Notes: generated by a model not told the origin, from the sequence alone. Counted from the stretch's first letter, positions 8,997 through 17,965 are shown. The stretch: DNA of 64,000 nucleotides from Halobacterium sp. CBA1132 (GCF_001485535.1 NZ_BCMZ01000001.1:1364001-1428000); one strand, 5' to 3'. Numbers and translations: made by a program.

Positions 8997-9554
8997 ATGC
9001 CACCCAACACGACGCGGACGGCCGACGCGACCGGTAGCATCGGCGCCGAGCACCCGCCGCAGTCCGAGGACCGATTCCCCGTTCCGCCCGTGGAGTTCCG
9101 CGACGGCGAGGACCGACGCATCTCGATTCGGACCGCGGGCCCCGGCGACTTCGACGCGCTCGCGGCGATGTACGACGACTTCGGCGCGGAGAGCCGCGCA
9201 CAGCGAATCCCGCCCGTCGACGAGCGCCGGCGCCGCGATTGGCTGGACACGCTGCTCGCGGAGGGCTGGGACGTCGCCGCGTGCCACGAGGGAACGCCGG
9301 TCGGGCACGCGACGCTCGTCCCCATCGAGGAGTCGGCAGCCGAACTCGCCATCTTCGTCGCGCCCGGCTACCAGCTCGCGGGCATCGGCTCCCGGCTGCT
9401 GCGCGCGCTCCTCGGGTACGGACGCGCGCACAGCGTCGAGCGCGTCTGGCTGACTGTCGACCGCACGAACCGGGTCGCGTTGAACCTCTATCGGTCGGTC
9501 GGGTTCGACGCCGTCGGCGGCGGCGCGGAACGCGAGATGGAGCTACACCTCTGA
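8997..9554 (+). CDS. GNAT-family N-acetyltransferase
   Basis: The 185-residue protein has a disordered N-terminus of about 40 residues and then a GNAT fold. The acetyl-CoA pyrophosphate loop is GYQLAGIGSRLLRALLGYGR, followed by the beta5 and alpha4 elements VWLTVDRTNRVALNLYRSVGF. It should transfer an acetyl group to an amine, but the acceptor cannot be predicted. The ATG at 8997 is chosen over an in-frame upstream start because the upstream codons cover the divergent promoter region. Its C-terminus faces a convergent small membrane protein gene. Confidence 0.82.
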   Translation: MPPNTTRTADATGSIGAEHPPQSEDRFPVPPVEFRDGEDRRISIRTAGPGDFDALAAMYDDFGAESRAQRIPPVDERRRRDWLDTLLAEGWDVAACHEGTPVGHATLVPIEESAAELAIFVAPGYQLAGIGSRLLRALLGYGRAHSVERVWLTVDRTNRVALNLYRSVGFDAVGGGAEREMELHL

Positions 9555-9577
9555 ACCGGGACGGCCGAGTGGAGCGA

Positions 9578-9853
9578 CTACTCGTCCGTGCCCGTGAGTT
9601 CGCGGACGACCAGTGAGATGCCGACAGCGGTCGCGAACAGGACGACGAGGTTGAACGCTGCGCGGAACAGCGAGCGGTACTCGCGGCCGATCCACTGGCC
9701 AATGGCGGCGTTCGCACTCGTGTAGAACTGGAAGAGCGCGACGACCGCGAGCACGCCCAAGACGAGCAGCGTTCCCTTGAGCAGGACCTCTCGGACGTCG
9801 CGTCCGTCGGCGGCCGATTCGGCGGTACGTGCGGAGTCAGGTTCGTCGGTCAT
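9578..9853 (-). CDS. Small two-helix membrane protein
   Basis: The 91-residue product has about 25 polar residues and then two membrane helices, VLLKGTLLVLGVLAVVALFQF and AAFNLVVLFATAVGISLVVREL. Its ATG overlaps the stop of the PGF-CTERM protein gene upstream as ATGA, so the two genes are probably translated together. No function is recognised. It may assist or anchor the neighbouring surface protein. Confidence 0.7.
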   Translation of the reverse strand: MTDEPDSARTAESAADGRDVREVLLKGTLLVLGVLAVVALFQFYTSANAAIGQWIGREYRSLFRAAFNLVVLFATAVGISLVVRELTGTDE

Positions 9854-10851
9854 GAGCGTGTCCTCCAAGCGATAGCGGCGCCGACAGCGAGTGCGACGAC
9901 TGCGAGCGCGGGTCCGAATCCGGGGACGCCACCGCCGCTACTTCCCCCGCCGTCCGTCGACGGCTGTGGCCGGTCCCGGTCGTCCGTGGACTCGAAGTCC
10001 TCGACGCGGAGGCCGACGTCGCGGACGGTGGTGTCGGCTTCGATGCGTTCCTGCGGGTCGAGGTTCGCCGCGCCACGCGCCGCGTCGACGATGACGCCGT
10101 CCTTACGGAGAATCGCGTCGAGGTAGTAGTTGTATTCCGCCGGCACGGAGACCGTCACGTTCGGAGCGACGGTCTCACCGGGCGCGATATTCGTCGCGCT
10201 GATCGTCTTGCGCGCCGCGACGATGTTCGACTCGGCCTGCCGCACAATTATCTCGACGGTGACGGAGCCTGTCGGGGTGGCGCCGCTGTTCGTGAGGTAC
10301 GTCGAGACGCCCAGCGTCGTCCGGTTCGCGCCGGCGTCGACGACCGAGTACTGGACCGACGGCAGTCCGGCGGCGAAGTCGTGGAACGCGACTCGGCCGC
10401 CCGCCTGCACGGTGCCGACGCCGCGAACGGTCTTCGAGACCACGCCGACGCGCTGGCCGTCGCTGAACAGCACGGTTTCGACACGGTAGCCGCCTTCGCG
10501 GGCCACGGAGACGTTGACCTCGACCGGGACCTCCCTATCGCCTGAAATCGCCTTGACGTCGACCGTCCGGGTCGTCTCGACGAGGCCGGAGTCGAGGTCG
10601 ACGGCGCGCACGAGGACGCTGACGTTCTCTGAGGTGCCGCCGTAGTGTCGCAAGTACGGGGTCACGCCCAGCGTGACTGTTCCGCCCGAGACGTCGCTGG
10701 TGGCAATCGTCACTTCCTCGATTGCGGTGTGGCCGGGGCGGACGTCCTCGGGTTCGTCGTCGGCGAACACGCCGGGGACGGCGACCATCGTCACTGCGGA
10801 CGCGACGACGACCACGGCGATGCCGACCGCCAAGACTCGTTCCCGGCGCAT
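9850..10851 (-). CDS. PGF-CTERM-anchored surface glycoprotein (DUF7490-like)
   Basis: The 333-residue exported protein begins with a Sec-type signal (MRRERVLAVGIAVVVV then an Ala/Val stretch) and continues as two beta-rich repeats of about 120 residues, each with TLGVTPYLRHYGGT or TLGVSTYLTNSGAT near its start. A Thr/Ser/Gly-rich linker leads to VPGFGPALAVVALAVGAAIAW and a basic end. This is the PGF-CTERM tripartite signal processed by archaeosortase A with lipid attachment, so the protein should sit on the outer cell surface. Several N-x-S/T sites suggest glycosylation. The ATG at 10851 is preferred to an upstream GTG. The ligand or role is unknown. Confidence 0.85.
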   Translation of the reverse strand: MRRERVLAVGIAVVVVASAVTMVAVPGVFADDEPEDVRPGHTAIEEVTIATSDVSGGTVTLGVTPYLRHYGGTSENVSVLVRAVDLDSGLVETTRTVDVKAISGDREVPVEVNVSVAREGGYRVETVLFSDGQRVGVVSKTVRGVGTVQAGGRVAFHDFAAGLPSVQYSVVDAGANRTTLGVSTYLTNSGATPTGSVTVEIIVRQAESNIVAARKTISATNIAPGETVAPNVTVSVPAEYNYYLDAILRKDGVIVDAARGAANLDPQERIEADTTVRDVGLRVEDFESTDDRDRPQPSTDGGGSSGGGVPGFGPALAVVALAVGAAIAWRTRS

Positions 10852-10967
10852 AGCTGACACGTTCAGCGAACACCGGCAAGGGTCTTGTGGTGGACGCGAC
10901 GACGGAACGAGCGCGAAAGCCAGCTATGTGAATCGACGCACGCTCGAGGGCGAATGCGAAACGTTGC

Positions 10968-11345
10968 CTACGGCGTCGGCGTGAGTTGTTCGACTTCCCC
11001 CACGAGGTCGTCGTAGAGTTCTTCGGCCTGTTCGTCGTCGTAGTCGGTGTGGTACTCCTTGGGGACGCCGCGCTCGGCGAGGTTGACGTGGCGGTCAGGG
11101 GTAACGTCGTGCTGTTCGAGGCTCTTGCGCGCGCACTCCAGCGGACAGCCGTCGACGACGAGCATCGGCCGACCCGACGTCGCGATGTTCACGAGCGGCG
11201 GAACGTCGCCACCGACGCCCGCGATACAGGACATCTCCGCGACGCGCTCGCGGTCGAGCCTCACTGCGAGGTCGTTGGCCATCTGGGCGGCACTCGAACA
11301 ACCCGAACACGAGTACACCAACGGCAGGTCGTCGTAGTCGGTCAT
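10968..11345 (-). CDS. DGC-domain putative zinc-binding protein
   Basis: The 125-residue protein carries the features of the DGC family: an N-terminal VYSCSGCSSAAQ Cys cluster, a conserved AEMSCIAGVGG segment, and VDGCPLECARKSLE with the D-G-C signature. Four or five cysteines could bind a metal ion. Members are often found near redox or metal genes, but the biochemical role is not established. A GTG lies one codon upstream of the chosen ATG. It is followed by the PGF-CTERM gene on the same strand about 115 bases away. Confidence 0.82.
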   Translation of the reverse strand: MTDYDDLPLVYSCSGCSSAAQMANDLAVRLDRERVAEMSCIAGVGGDVPPLVNIATSGRPMLVVDGCPLECARKSLEQHDVTPDRHVNLAERGVPKEYHTDYDDEQAEELYDDLVGEVEQLTPTP

Positions 11346-11512
11346 CACGACACCGTTCGCAGGTCGATGCCGAAAGCCGTCCCCCGAAATTGTTCGCCCG
11401 CGAGAGTCCTTGCGAGGGCGTTACACACCTCGACAAAACTTATTGTACGGGGGCAAAATTGGCCAAGTGACAGCGGCTCGGAGCGACCGAGCCCACACCG
11501 GGTGACACACCG

Positions 11513-11635
11513 ATGACCACCACACTCCACGCACCGGACGCCCGCCCGATTAGCGGGCCGTCTGGATTCGCCGTGGGGTTCGTGGTCGCCGGCTATCGCC
11601 CGAACGCGCAGTCCGCGTCCACCCTCGCCGCGTGA
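11513..11635 (+). CDS. Possible 40-residue small ORF
   Basis: An ATG at 11513 opens a 41-codon frame ending in TGA at 11633-11635. It lies in a 440-base gap and has haloarchaeal-looking codons and a mildly hydrophobic core (GPSGFAVGFVVAGY). An AT-rich, promoter-like stretch (AAAACTTATTGTACG, about 11434-11449) precedes it. It matches no family I know, and it may be untranslated leader sequence instead. Confidence 0.3.
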   Translation: MTTTLHAPDARPISGPSGFAVGFVVAGYRPNAQSASTLAA

Positions 11636-11720
11636 AGCGGCGTCGAACCCGGGGAGGACGCGGCTGCCGTCCGTGACTGCGGCGCGACTGCGTCTTCTCC
11701 GCGGGTCGAGTGGTGAGCGC

Positions 11721-11772
11721 GGGCTGTCGCTCCCGACAGCCCGTGGACGCCGGCCTTGCCGGCACCGAGTTC
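11721..11772. repeat. Two adjacent hairpins upstream of the 11791 gene
   Basis: GGGCTGTCG and CGACAGCCC (11721-11729 and 11734-11742) form a perfect 9-bp stem with a 4-base loop. A second short inverted repeat, GCCGG/CCGGC, follows within 20 bases. They end about 20-50 bases before the ATG of the small gene at 11791. They could attenuate or terminate transcription from the preceding gap, or form a leader structure; which is not known. Confidence 0.45.
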
Positions 11773-11790
11773 GACTCTCGGCGGGAGCCT

Positions 11791-12132
11791 ATGGCAACTG
11801 CCAGCCAGCAGGTCCGCCTCGTCGCGGACCTCACGATGCACGTACCGCGCGACAGCGCCGGCGACTTGGAGTGCGGCGCAGCGAGCGTCCTCGACGGCGT
11901 CGACGCCGTCGCGAGCGTCGAGAGCGTCGACGTCACCGACCTCCGTCCTCGGCTGAACGACCTGCAGATCGACGCGACCGTCGCGGTCGCCGTCGAGACG
12001 CCCCGCGACGGTGACGGCGAAGCCGCGGCCCGGACCGCGTTAGCCGACGGCTTCGGCGTCGACGCCGTCGACAATGTCCGGGTCGACCGCGCCCAGCACC
12101 GCGCCGAGACGCCGGTGATGGAACACGGATGA
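11791..12132 (+). CDS. Hypothetical acidic protein
   Basis: The 113-residue protein has an alternating beta/alpha pattern: VRLVADLTMHV, a helix, VASVESVDVTDLRPRLNDLQIDATVAVAV, then a helix ending FGVDAVDNVRVD. This resembles a small ferredoxin-like or divalent-ion-sensing fold but contains no diagnostic motif. The start is the ATG after the two hairpins; upstream in-frame codons fall in non-coding-looking sequence. It converges on the TPR-like gene at 12140. Function unknown. Confidence 0.6.
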   Translation: MATASQQVRLVADLTMHVPRDSAGDLECGAASVLDGVDAVASVESVDVTDLRPRLNDLQIDATVAVAVETPRDGDGEAAARTALADGFGVDAVDNVRVDRAQHRAETPVMEHG

Positions 12133-12139
12133 CGGCGAG

Positions 12140-13858
12140 TCAGCGATAGTAGGGGTCGCTGTCCCGGTCCGTCACGCCGGGGTCGTCAGCGAGCGCGTCG
12201 CCGCGTTCGTCCGGGAGTACGCCCGGGTCCGCGCTCCCGACTGCGCCCGGGTCCGTCTCCGTGAGCGAGTCGTGGAGGCTCGGGATGTCGTCGAGGCTCG
12301 GCCCCGCTTCGGGGTCGGGCCGGAGCACTGGCTGCGGGCGGGCGCGTCCGCCGCTGTCTTCCTCACCAGCCGTCGCATCCTCGCCAGCTTCGGCGTCGTC
12401 GAGTTTGGCTTCGATGCGGGCGACCGAGCGCTCGAACGCCACGGACTCGTAGTGGTCGAGCGCGGCTTCGAGGTGGGCGAGGCGGTCGCTGTCGTCGTCA
12501 GCGACGATGGCGCGGCGCTCGTGGCGCTGGCCGGCGAGGTGGTCGCGCATCTCCTCGAAGCGGTCCTCGGGCACGCCCTGCTCGCGGAGCGTCGCGAGCG
12601 CCTCGTCCAGCACCGCGACCGCGCGCTCGTGGTCGCCGGCCGTCGACAGCGCGTTCGACTCCACGACGGCGTGGCTGTACGTCGGTTCCCACGGGTCCAA
12701 GAACGAGTGCGACTCCGCGACCTCGCGGGCGGCAGCGAAGTTTTCGAGCGCGAGCGCGTGGTTGCGCTTGCTGCGGTGGCGGTGGGCGGCCGCTCGCGCG
12801 CGCTCGTAGTCGGCGTGTCCGGGGACCCACTCCAAGTCGATGCTGCGGGCGGCCGCGGCGGCGCCCTCGTGGAGGAGTTCGTCCGCGCGCGAGTCCGAGC
12901 GACCGACCTCACCCGTCCAGTAGAGCGCGTTCGCCAGCACGTACGCGAACGTCGGGAACGACTCGCCGGCCGCCGGGAGGACGGCGTCGCGCCACGCCGC
13001 GCCGCGGTCCCAGTAGTCAGCGCGCTCGGCAGCGGCCTTCGCGTCCTCGAACGCCGCGTGGTCGGTGTTGGCCGCCCGACGCGCGGCGGCCTGTTTGGCG
13101 TCGCGGATGCCGGCGGTGCGCGCGACCTGCGCGAGGTAGTGCGCGAGGAAGCGCCCGTCGTCGCGCTCGGCGAGCAGCGGTAGCTCGTAGCCGAACTCCG
13201 AGAGGAACCGCTTGGTTTCGGCGGGGGTGTCGTGGGCGACCGCTGTCGCGCCAGCGAGCGCGTCCAACACGGTCACGTTGCCGATAGCGTCGACGGCGTC
13301 CAGCCCATCGGCGAGCGCCTCGAAGTCCTCGGCAGTAGCGACCGGTGGGCCCGCGGCGGTCGTCGCGGCGATTCGCACGAGGTCGTAGCGGGTCGCGTGG
13401 AGGTCGTCGGACGCACCCTCGCTCGCGGTGGCGAGTGCGTCCACGAGCGAGACGAACTCCTCGACACCGAGGAACGGGCCGGAGGCGAGCACGAGCACGA
13501 CCGGGGAGTGGGCGTTCGCGAGCAGTTCGCGTGCGGCCGCTTCGTCGCCGTCGATAGCGACCGTGAGTCGGTCGTCGAACGTCGGACCAGGGAAGCGGAA
13601 GGCTGTGTGAGCCCCACTAGTTCGGAGCCGGACTCGCGCGAGGCCGGCGCCGTCGCTGACGGTGACCCACAGCGTGTCGTCCTCCCACGTGGTCGTACAG
13701 CCGGTCACCGCGACGACGGTGGCGTCTGGCGCCGCCGGTACCGAGAGCGTGTAGCGCCGCTGGGGGTCGCCGTCTTCGAGTTCGTGATCGCCGGCGACTC
13801 GCGTGACGGTCACGGAGCCGTTCGGAGCCGCGCGAGTCCAGCGGAAGCGCCGCGTCAT
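12140..13858 (-). CDS. Large TPR-like protein of unknown function
   Basis: The 572-residue soluble protein has a beta-rich N-terminal 120 residues, a middle region with the hydrophobic strand SPVVLVLASGPFLGVEEFVSL, and a helical second half (about 250-480). That half has repeated Ala/Arg/Glu helices reminiscent of TPR units, such as NALYWTGEVGRSDSRADELL and HALALENFAAAREVAES. The last 90 residues are disordered and acidic. No catalytic motif is visible. It is encoded upstream-to-downstream after the RNA-ligase-like gene on the same strand (66-base gap), so the two may share a process. A protein-scaffolding role is possible but unproven. Confidence 0.65.
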   Translation of the reverse strand: MTRRFRWTRAAPNGSVTVTRVAGDHELEDGDPQRRYTLSVPAAPDATVVAVTGCTTTWEDDTLWVTVSDGAGLARVRLRTSGAHTAFRFPGPTFDDRLTVAIDGDEAAARELLANAHSPVVLVLASGPFLGVEEFVSLVDALATASEGASDDLHATRYDLVRIAATTAAGPPVATAEDFEALADGLDAVDAIGNVTVLDALAGATAVAHDTPAETKRFLSEFGYELPLLAERDDGRFLAHYLAQVARTAGIRDAKQAAARRAANTDHAAFEDAKAAAERADYWDRGAAWRDAVLPAAGESFPTFAYVLANALYWTGEVGRSDSRADELLHEGAAAAARSIDLEWVPGHADYERARAAAHRHRSKRNHALALENFAAAREVAESHSFLDPWEPTYSHAVVESNALSTAGDHERAVAVLDEALATLREQGVPEDRFEEMRDHLAGQRHERRAIVADDDSDRLAHLEAALDHYESVAFERSVARIEAKLDDAEAGEDATAGEEDSGGRARPQPVLRPDPEAGPSLDDIPSLHDSLTETDPGAVGSADPGVLPDERGDALADDPGVTDRDSDPYYR

Positions 13859-13924
13859 TACACCCGGATAGGGGCTGGCGTGGCTTCAGGGCACGGATTC
13901 CACACCACACCTTCGCAGTCCGAG

Positions 13925-14752
13925 TTACGCGGCATCCAGCAGCCGCCGGGCGCGGTCCGCCGCGGCCGCCTCGAACGCGGCGACGTCGACTGGCGCGTCG
14001 TCGCCGTAGAGACGAGCGTACTCCTCGCGCGCGAGCAGTTCCAGCACGCGGTCCACGACCTCGTCGACGCCCGCAGCGGGGTCGCCGGCCGCGGCCTTTC
14101 GCGCACGCTCGACGCGAGCGTCGGTGACGAATCGCTCGGCGAGGTCCTCGGGGTCGGCGTCGAACGCTACTGGCTCGGGCCGCTCCAGCGAGTCCGCGTG
14201 ACGGACTGCGCGGTCGCCGGTCTTGTTCCGGACGAGCACGCCCGCCGCGGGACCGTCGTACCACGACGACTCGGGGAGGGCGTAGTCGTGCGGGTCGAAG
14301 TCCGCGCCCCGGAGTTCCTTCGCGACAGCCGGTAGGGGCGTCAGACCGAGGCGGTCGTACAGCACTTCCACAGAGTCCGGCGGCAGGAATCGGTCGTCGC
14401 CGGCGTGGTAGACGTCGAAGCCGAGGAAGCCGGGCAGCGCTTCCCAGTCGTAGTCGATGGGCTGCTGGCGGGTGGCGACGCCGTAGAAGACGGCCGACTC
14501 GACGTCGTCGAGCGCGGCGCGGAGCGCGTCACGGTCGAAGCGCTCGCGGACGTGCCGGACGGCGTGCCGGTAGCCCGGCGGCACGTCGTCGTGGTCGAAG
14601 ACACGGTCGGCGTCCCCGAACCGGAGGAGGCCGGAGTCGCGGAGTTGGACGCGCAGCGGGCCGCCACACACCCACTCCTGAATCCAGAGGTGGCCGTCGA
14701 GCAGCGAAGCCGGGGCGTCCGCGACGGTCGGGAGGGACGGGAACGCGCGCAT
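13925..14752 (-). CDS. RNA-ligase-like protein with altered catalytic motifs
   Basis: The 275-residue protein looks like the nucleotidyltransferase core of the RNA ligase family. HLWIQEWVCGGPLRV (21-35) stands where motif I (ExKxDG type) is expected, FYGVATRQQPIDYDW and FLGFDVYHA (about 89-117) correspond to motifs III/IIIa, and GPAAGVLVRNKTG (167-179) to motif IV. The catalytic Lys is replaced by Trp27, the motif I Asp by Cys29 and the motif IV Glu by Ala170. It may therefore be an RNA-binding relic, or its true nucleophile is elsewhere. The ATG at 14752 is chosen since the upstream extension is very basic and unlike the family. Confidence 0.65.
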   Translation of the reverse strand: MRAFPSLPTVADAPASLLDGHLWIQEWVCGGPLRVQLRDSGLLRFGDADRVFDHDDVPPGYRHAVRHVRERFDRDALRAALDDVESAVFYGVATRQQPIDYDWEALPGFLGFDVYHAGDDRFLPPDSVEVLYDRLGLTPLPAVAKELRGADFDPHDYALPESSWYDGPAAGVLVRNKTGDRAVRHADSLERPEPVAFDADPEDLAERFVTDARVERARKAAAGDPAAGVDEVVDRVLELLAREEYARLYGDDAPVDVAAFEAAAADRARRLLDAA

Positions 14753-14898
14753 TCTCTGTCGGTAGCGCTTCCGCCGGCGTAAGCGTTCGGTCGTCCGAGA
14801 TTGTCGCACGTTTCCACACCATACTCCATCACCGACCTAACCATTTAGGCACACTTCCGAAGGGCGTACAGTAGCATTAGTTAGGTGAGGTCAGTCCG

Positions 14899-15099
14899 AT
14901 GGCGAGCAAAAACATCCAATCCGACGGCATCGTCGAACAGTGTCCGGAGTGCGGCCGCGAACAACCACACGAGGTGTCCATCGACATCCTCACGGAGAGC
15001 GACGACGACCAGAACGCGGCGTTCTCCCGTGAGCCCTACCGGGTCGCGGAGTGTCAGGCCTGCGGCGCCACCACCAAGACCCGGATGAACAACGCGTAG
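14899..15099 (+). CDS. Small zinc-ribbon protein (DUF7835-like)
   Basis: The 66-residue protein has CPECGRE near residue 15 and CQACGATT near residue 53. The two CxxC knuckles would bind one zinc ion. The spacing and the acidic linker with EPYRVAECQACG match a conserved haloarchaeal micro-protein family whose function is unknown. It is monocistronic, with a 146-base gap to the divergent RNA-ligase-like gene. Confidence 0.78.
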   Translation: MASKNIQSDGIVEQCPECGREQPHEVSIDILTESDDDQNAAFSREPYRVAECQACGATTKTRMNNA

Positions 15100-15166
15100 C
15101 CGTGCTGTGCCCGACGCGAGCGAGGGGTCGTCCCTCCCTATCGACGCTCGTCGCCGGCGTTGACTG

Positions 15167-15793
15167 TCACTGGCCGTAGGACTGGAACTTCTCCTCGACG
15201 GTCGCCAACTGGTCGTCGCTGAGTTCATCGGGCGTCCCGTGCTGGCGCGCCTGCAAGTACACCCGACAGAGATTCTCCACGACGAACGTGTTCTCGACCG
15301 CCGACGCGAGGTCGTCGCCAGTGACGACGAGACCGTGATGGCCCAAGATGCACGCCTGCGAGTCCGCAGCCTCCATCTCCTCGACGACCAACTCCGCGAG
15401 GTCGTCGGTACCGTACGGCGCGTAGTCTGCGACCGGGACCGACCGCCCGACCGCCGTAATCATGTAGTGAATCGGCGGGAGTTCCTCGCCGAGTACCGCC
15501 AGCGTCGTCGCCCACGTCGAGTGCGTGTGGACGATTGCGCCCGCGTCGAGTCGCCGGTAGATGCCGGTGTGCATCGGCACCTCGCTGGTCGGCTTCATCT
15601 CCCCAGCGACGACGTCACCGTCCAGCGACACCACGGGGACGTCCGCGGGGTCGAACTCGTCGTAGGGGACGCCGGTCGGGGTCGCGGCGAACCGGTCGCC
15701 GCGGCGCACGCTCAAATTACCGGTGCGCCCGGGAGTCAGTGCTGCCAGCGTCGGTGCGTGGTCGACAACCGCGACGCGTTCGCGAGCGAGCAT
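15167..15793 (-). CDS. Class II aldolase/adducin family protein (fuculose-phosphate aldolase-like)
   Basis: The 208-residue cytoplasmic enzyme has the class II aldolase fold: GRTGNLSVR for the phosphate/backbone loop, the conserved [11 protein letters not shown] region with a Glu, the zinc ligands in IVHTHSTWA, and [10 protein letters not shown] with a further His. Members cleave sugar phosphates such as L-fuculose 1-phosphate, or act as related dehydratases or decarboxylases, by a zinc enolate mechanism. The ATG overlaps the stop of the upstream HAD phosphatase gene by one base (TAATG), so they are probably an operon acting on a sugar phosphate. The exact substrate is not determinable. Confidence 0.85.
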   Translation of the reverse strand: MLARERVAVVDHAPTLAALTPGRTGNLSVRRGDRFAATPTGVPYDEFDPADVPVVSLDGDVVAGEMKPTSEVPMHTGIYRRLDAGAIVHTHSTWATTLAVLGEELPPIHYMITAVGRSVPVADYAPYGTDDLAELVVEEMEAADSQACILGHHGLVVTGDDLASAVENTFVVENLCRVYLQARQHGTPDELSDDQLATVEEKFQSYGQ

Positions 15794-16491
15794 TACAGTA
15801 CCACCTCTAAGACCTCGCGGAACGCATCAATCTGGTGGTCGGGCCGGCGATAGCCCGTCTCCCCGTTGGCCTCGGCGTTGAACAGCACCGTCGTCAACCC
15901 CACCGCGTTCCCGCCCTCGACGTCGGCTTCGACGTCGTCGCCGACCATCACGGCCTCGCTGGGCCGCCGGTCGAGTTTCGCGAGCGGCAGTGTGAACATG
16001 TCACTCGCGGGCTTCTCACGGCCCGTCTCCTCGGACGTCAACACGAGGTCGACGTGCGCCTCGACGCCGAGTGCGTCGATTTTCTCCATCTGGATGCGCG
16101 TCGTGAGATTGCTCACGATGGCGACGTCCACGCCCGCGTCCTGTAGTTGCGCGAGCGTCTCGGGCACGCCCTCGAACAGCTCCATCGTCTCGACGTACGT
16201 CCCCCAGTACGCCTCCCCGAGCGCGAGCGCGTCCCGCGACTGGTGGGTGCCGGTGTGAATCTCCAGCGCGCGCTTGAAGTAGAGGAACCGCTCGTGGGCC
16301 GACGCCGTCCCCGCGAGTTCGCGCTTCACCTCGCGGCGCCCCTCCATGTACAGGTCGTCGAACGCCCCCCGAGAGAGGTCGTACCCCAACTCGCGGGCCT
16401 CCCGGAACGCCGCCGCCTTCCCCGCCTCGTTGCACTCCGGATACGAGTAGAGGGTGTCGTCGAGGTCGAAGAACACCGCGTCGTAGCTCAT
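15793..16491 (-). CDS. HAD-superfamily hydrolase
   Basis: The 232-residue protein carries all HAD motifs: [12 protein letters not shown] (motif I nucleophile Asp and acid/base Asp), [10 protein letters not shown] (motif II Ser), KPASDMF (motif III Lys) and [14 protein letters not shown] (motif IV). The cap domain of about 90 residues between motifs I and II is the helical C1 type. It is likely a phosphatase for a small phosphorylated metabolite, perhaps linked to the overlapping aldolase gene downstream. The start lies close to the end of the tnpB element's left flank. Confidence 0.88.
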   Translation of the reverse strand: MSYDAVFFDLDDTLYSYPECNEAGKAAAFREARELGYDLSRGAFDDLYMEGRREVKRELAGTASAHERFLYFKRALEIHTGTHQSRDALALGEAYWGTYVETMELFEGVPETLAQLQDAGVDVAIVSNLTTRIQMEKIDALGVEAHVDLVLTSEETGREKPASDMFTLPLAKLDRRPSEAVMVGDDVEADVEGGNAVGLTTVLFNAEANGETGYRRPDHQIDAFREVLEVVL

Positions 16492-16544
16492 ACCCGTGGG
16501 TTCGCCGAAGAGCGTGTTAGCCTTTATTGGTTCTCAGCCTCTAT

Positions 16545-16576
16545 CCTCAAGGAACGACCAGCGGGAGTGAGTAGGG
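16545..16576 (+). repeat. Left hairpin-like repeat flanking tnpB
   Basis: This 32-base unit begins CCTCAAGG and ends GAGTAGGG with a variable middle. The same beginning and end, with nearly the same spacing, recur at 17935-17967 over the tnpB stop codon. The unit could be the left end of the element or the right-end remnant of an earlier insertion at the same place. Pairing of CCTC with GAG(T)AGG gives a short stem. Confidence 0.55.
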
Positions 16577-16672
16577 TGGAGATACAGAACCAACTGGTGT
16601 GTAGTACGGTGCCGCTTGAATCGATTTGCTGTCGTTTAAGTCGATTCTCACCGTTGGATCTGATACAGTCGC

Positions 16673-17965
16673 ATGACGTACAAGTACAGCCCACGATACC
16701 CGCTTCTCCCGACCGATGAGCACGACGAGAAGCTCTCGTGGACTGTTGATGTCGTGCGGCAACTCTACAACGACCGACTCAAACGCTTCAACGAAATTCC
16801 GGAAGACCAAGGAACGCTCCGCCAACGCGTCCGCAAAGCCCGAAACGAACTTCCGGCGATGAAAGACTGGTGGAGCGACCTCAACGACGTCTACTCCACC
16901 GTCCTTCAGAACGCGGTGATGCGCATCCACGACAACAAAGAGAGTCTCCGCGCACTCAAACGGAAGGGATACGATGTCGGTGAGTTACGGTGGAAATCAC
17001 CACGCGACTTTCGGTCGTTCACGTACAATAAGAAGGGCTTCGAGCTCGACAAGAAGAGCGGCCCCGACGGGTACGCTGAACTCATACTGAAGAAAGTCGC
17101 CGGCGACACCATCACGGTGCCAATTCGCCTCCACCGTGACCTCCCCGCCCACGAGTCAATCCAACAACTCACCGTCAAACAAGATGCCACCGGTGAGTGG
17201 TTCGCCACGTTTACCATCAAAACTGAAACACCGCCCAAACCCGACGTTGATGAGATCAATCCAGAGGACTGCGTCGGAATTGATCTTGGTATTCTGAACT
17301 ACATCACCGACTCAGACGGCCGCGCAATCTCCCGTCTCGACCTTTCCGACGAACGAGAACGCCTCGAACGGGAACAGCGCGCGCTCTCTCGGAAGGACCA
17401 TGGGTCGAACAACTGGGAGAACCAACGCATCCGCGTCGCAGACGTGCACAAGCGGATGACGAACAAGAAAGACGACTTCAAGCACAAACTCGCGCATTTC
17501 TACACGACGCAGTACGACGCGGTATTCCTCGAAGATCTTGACGTGAAAGGGATGCTCGAAGGAGCTGGGAACGCGCGGAACAAACACGAAGTCGGGTGGC
17601 GCGACCTCATCACGGTGTTTGAGCATCACGGCGAGAAGAACGGCTGTCACGTCCTCACGGTTGACCCAGAAGGGACGACGAAGGAGTGTGCGTCGTGTGG
17701 GGTGGTTTCGGAGAAACCGTTGTGGGTGCGCGAACACGCGTGCCCAACGTGCGGGTTTACGGCCGATCGTGACGAGAACGCCGCATACAACGTGCTGGCG
17801 CGCGGATTGAAAGAGCTAGGAGTGGTTCACTCCGAAGGGACGCCTGTGGAGACTGCGACCGCTACGTCCACCAACGGAGGCGATACCTCCGTTCGTGTGG
17901 ATGCAAGTCGTGTCGTTGAAGCAGGAAGCCGCGCCCTCAAGGCAGCGACGGTAGTCGCTGAGTAG
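16673..17965 (+). CDS. tnpB: TnpB (IS605/IS1341-type RNA-guided nuclease), apparently intact
   Basis: The 430-residue protein is an IS605 OrfB/TnpB. The RuvC nuclease residues are all present: D204 in GIDLGILNY, E287 in FLEDLDVKGM and D367 in DRDENAAYN. The zinc ribbon is C339/C342 and C357/C360. Family members are guided by a right-end omega RNA to cut DNA and help retain the transposon. No tnpA lies nearby, so this is a tnpB-only element needing TnpA in trans. Codon use is less GC-biased than in the neighbours, in line with mobility. The stop codon lies inside the 3' hairpin repeat, as expected where the omega RNA overlaps the end of the gene. Confidence 0.93.
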   Translation: MTYKYSPRYPLLPTDEHDEKLSWTVDVVRQLYNDRLKRFNEIPEDQGTLRQRVRKARNELPAMKDWWSDLNDVYSTVLQNAVMRIHDNKESLRALKRKGYDVGELRWKSPRDFRSFTYNKKGFELDKKSGPDGYAELILKKVAGDTITVPIRLHRDLPAHESIQQLTVKQDATGEWFATFTIKTETPPKPDVDEINPEDCVGIDLGILNYITDSDGRAISRLDLSDERERLEREQRALSRKDHGSNNWENQRIRVADVHKRMTNKKDDFKHKLAHFYTTQYDAVFLEDLDVKGMLEGAGNARNKHEVGWRDLITVFEHHGEKNGCHVLTVDPEGTTKECASCGVVSEKPLWVREHACPTCGFTADRDENAAYNVLARGLKELGVVHSEGTPVETATATSTNGGDTSVRVDASRVVEAGSRALKAATVVAE

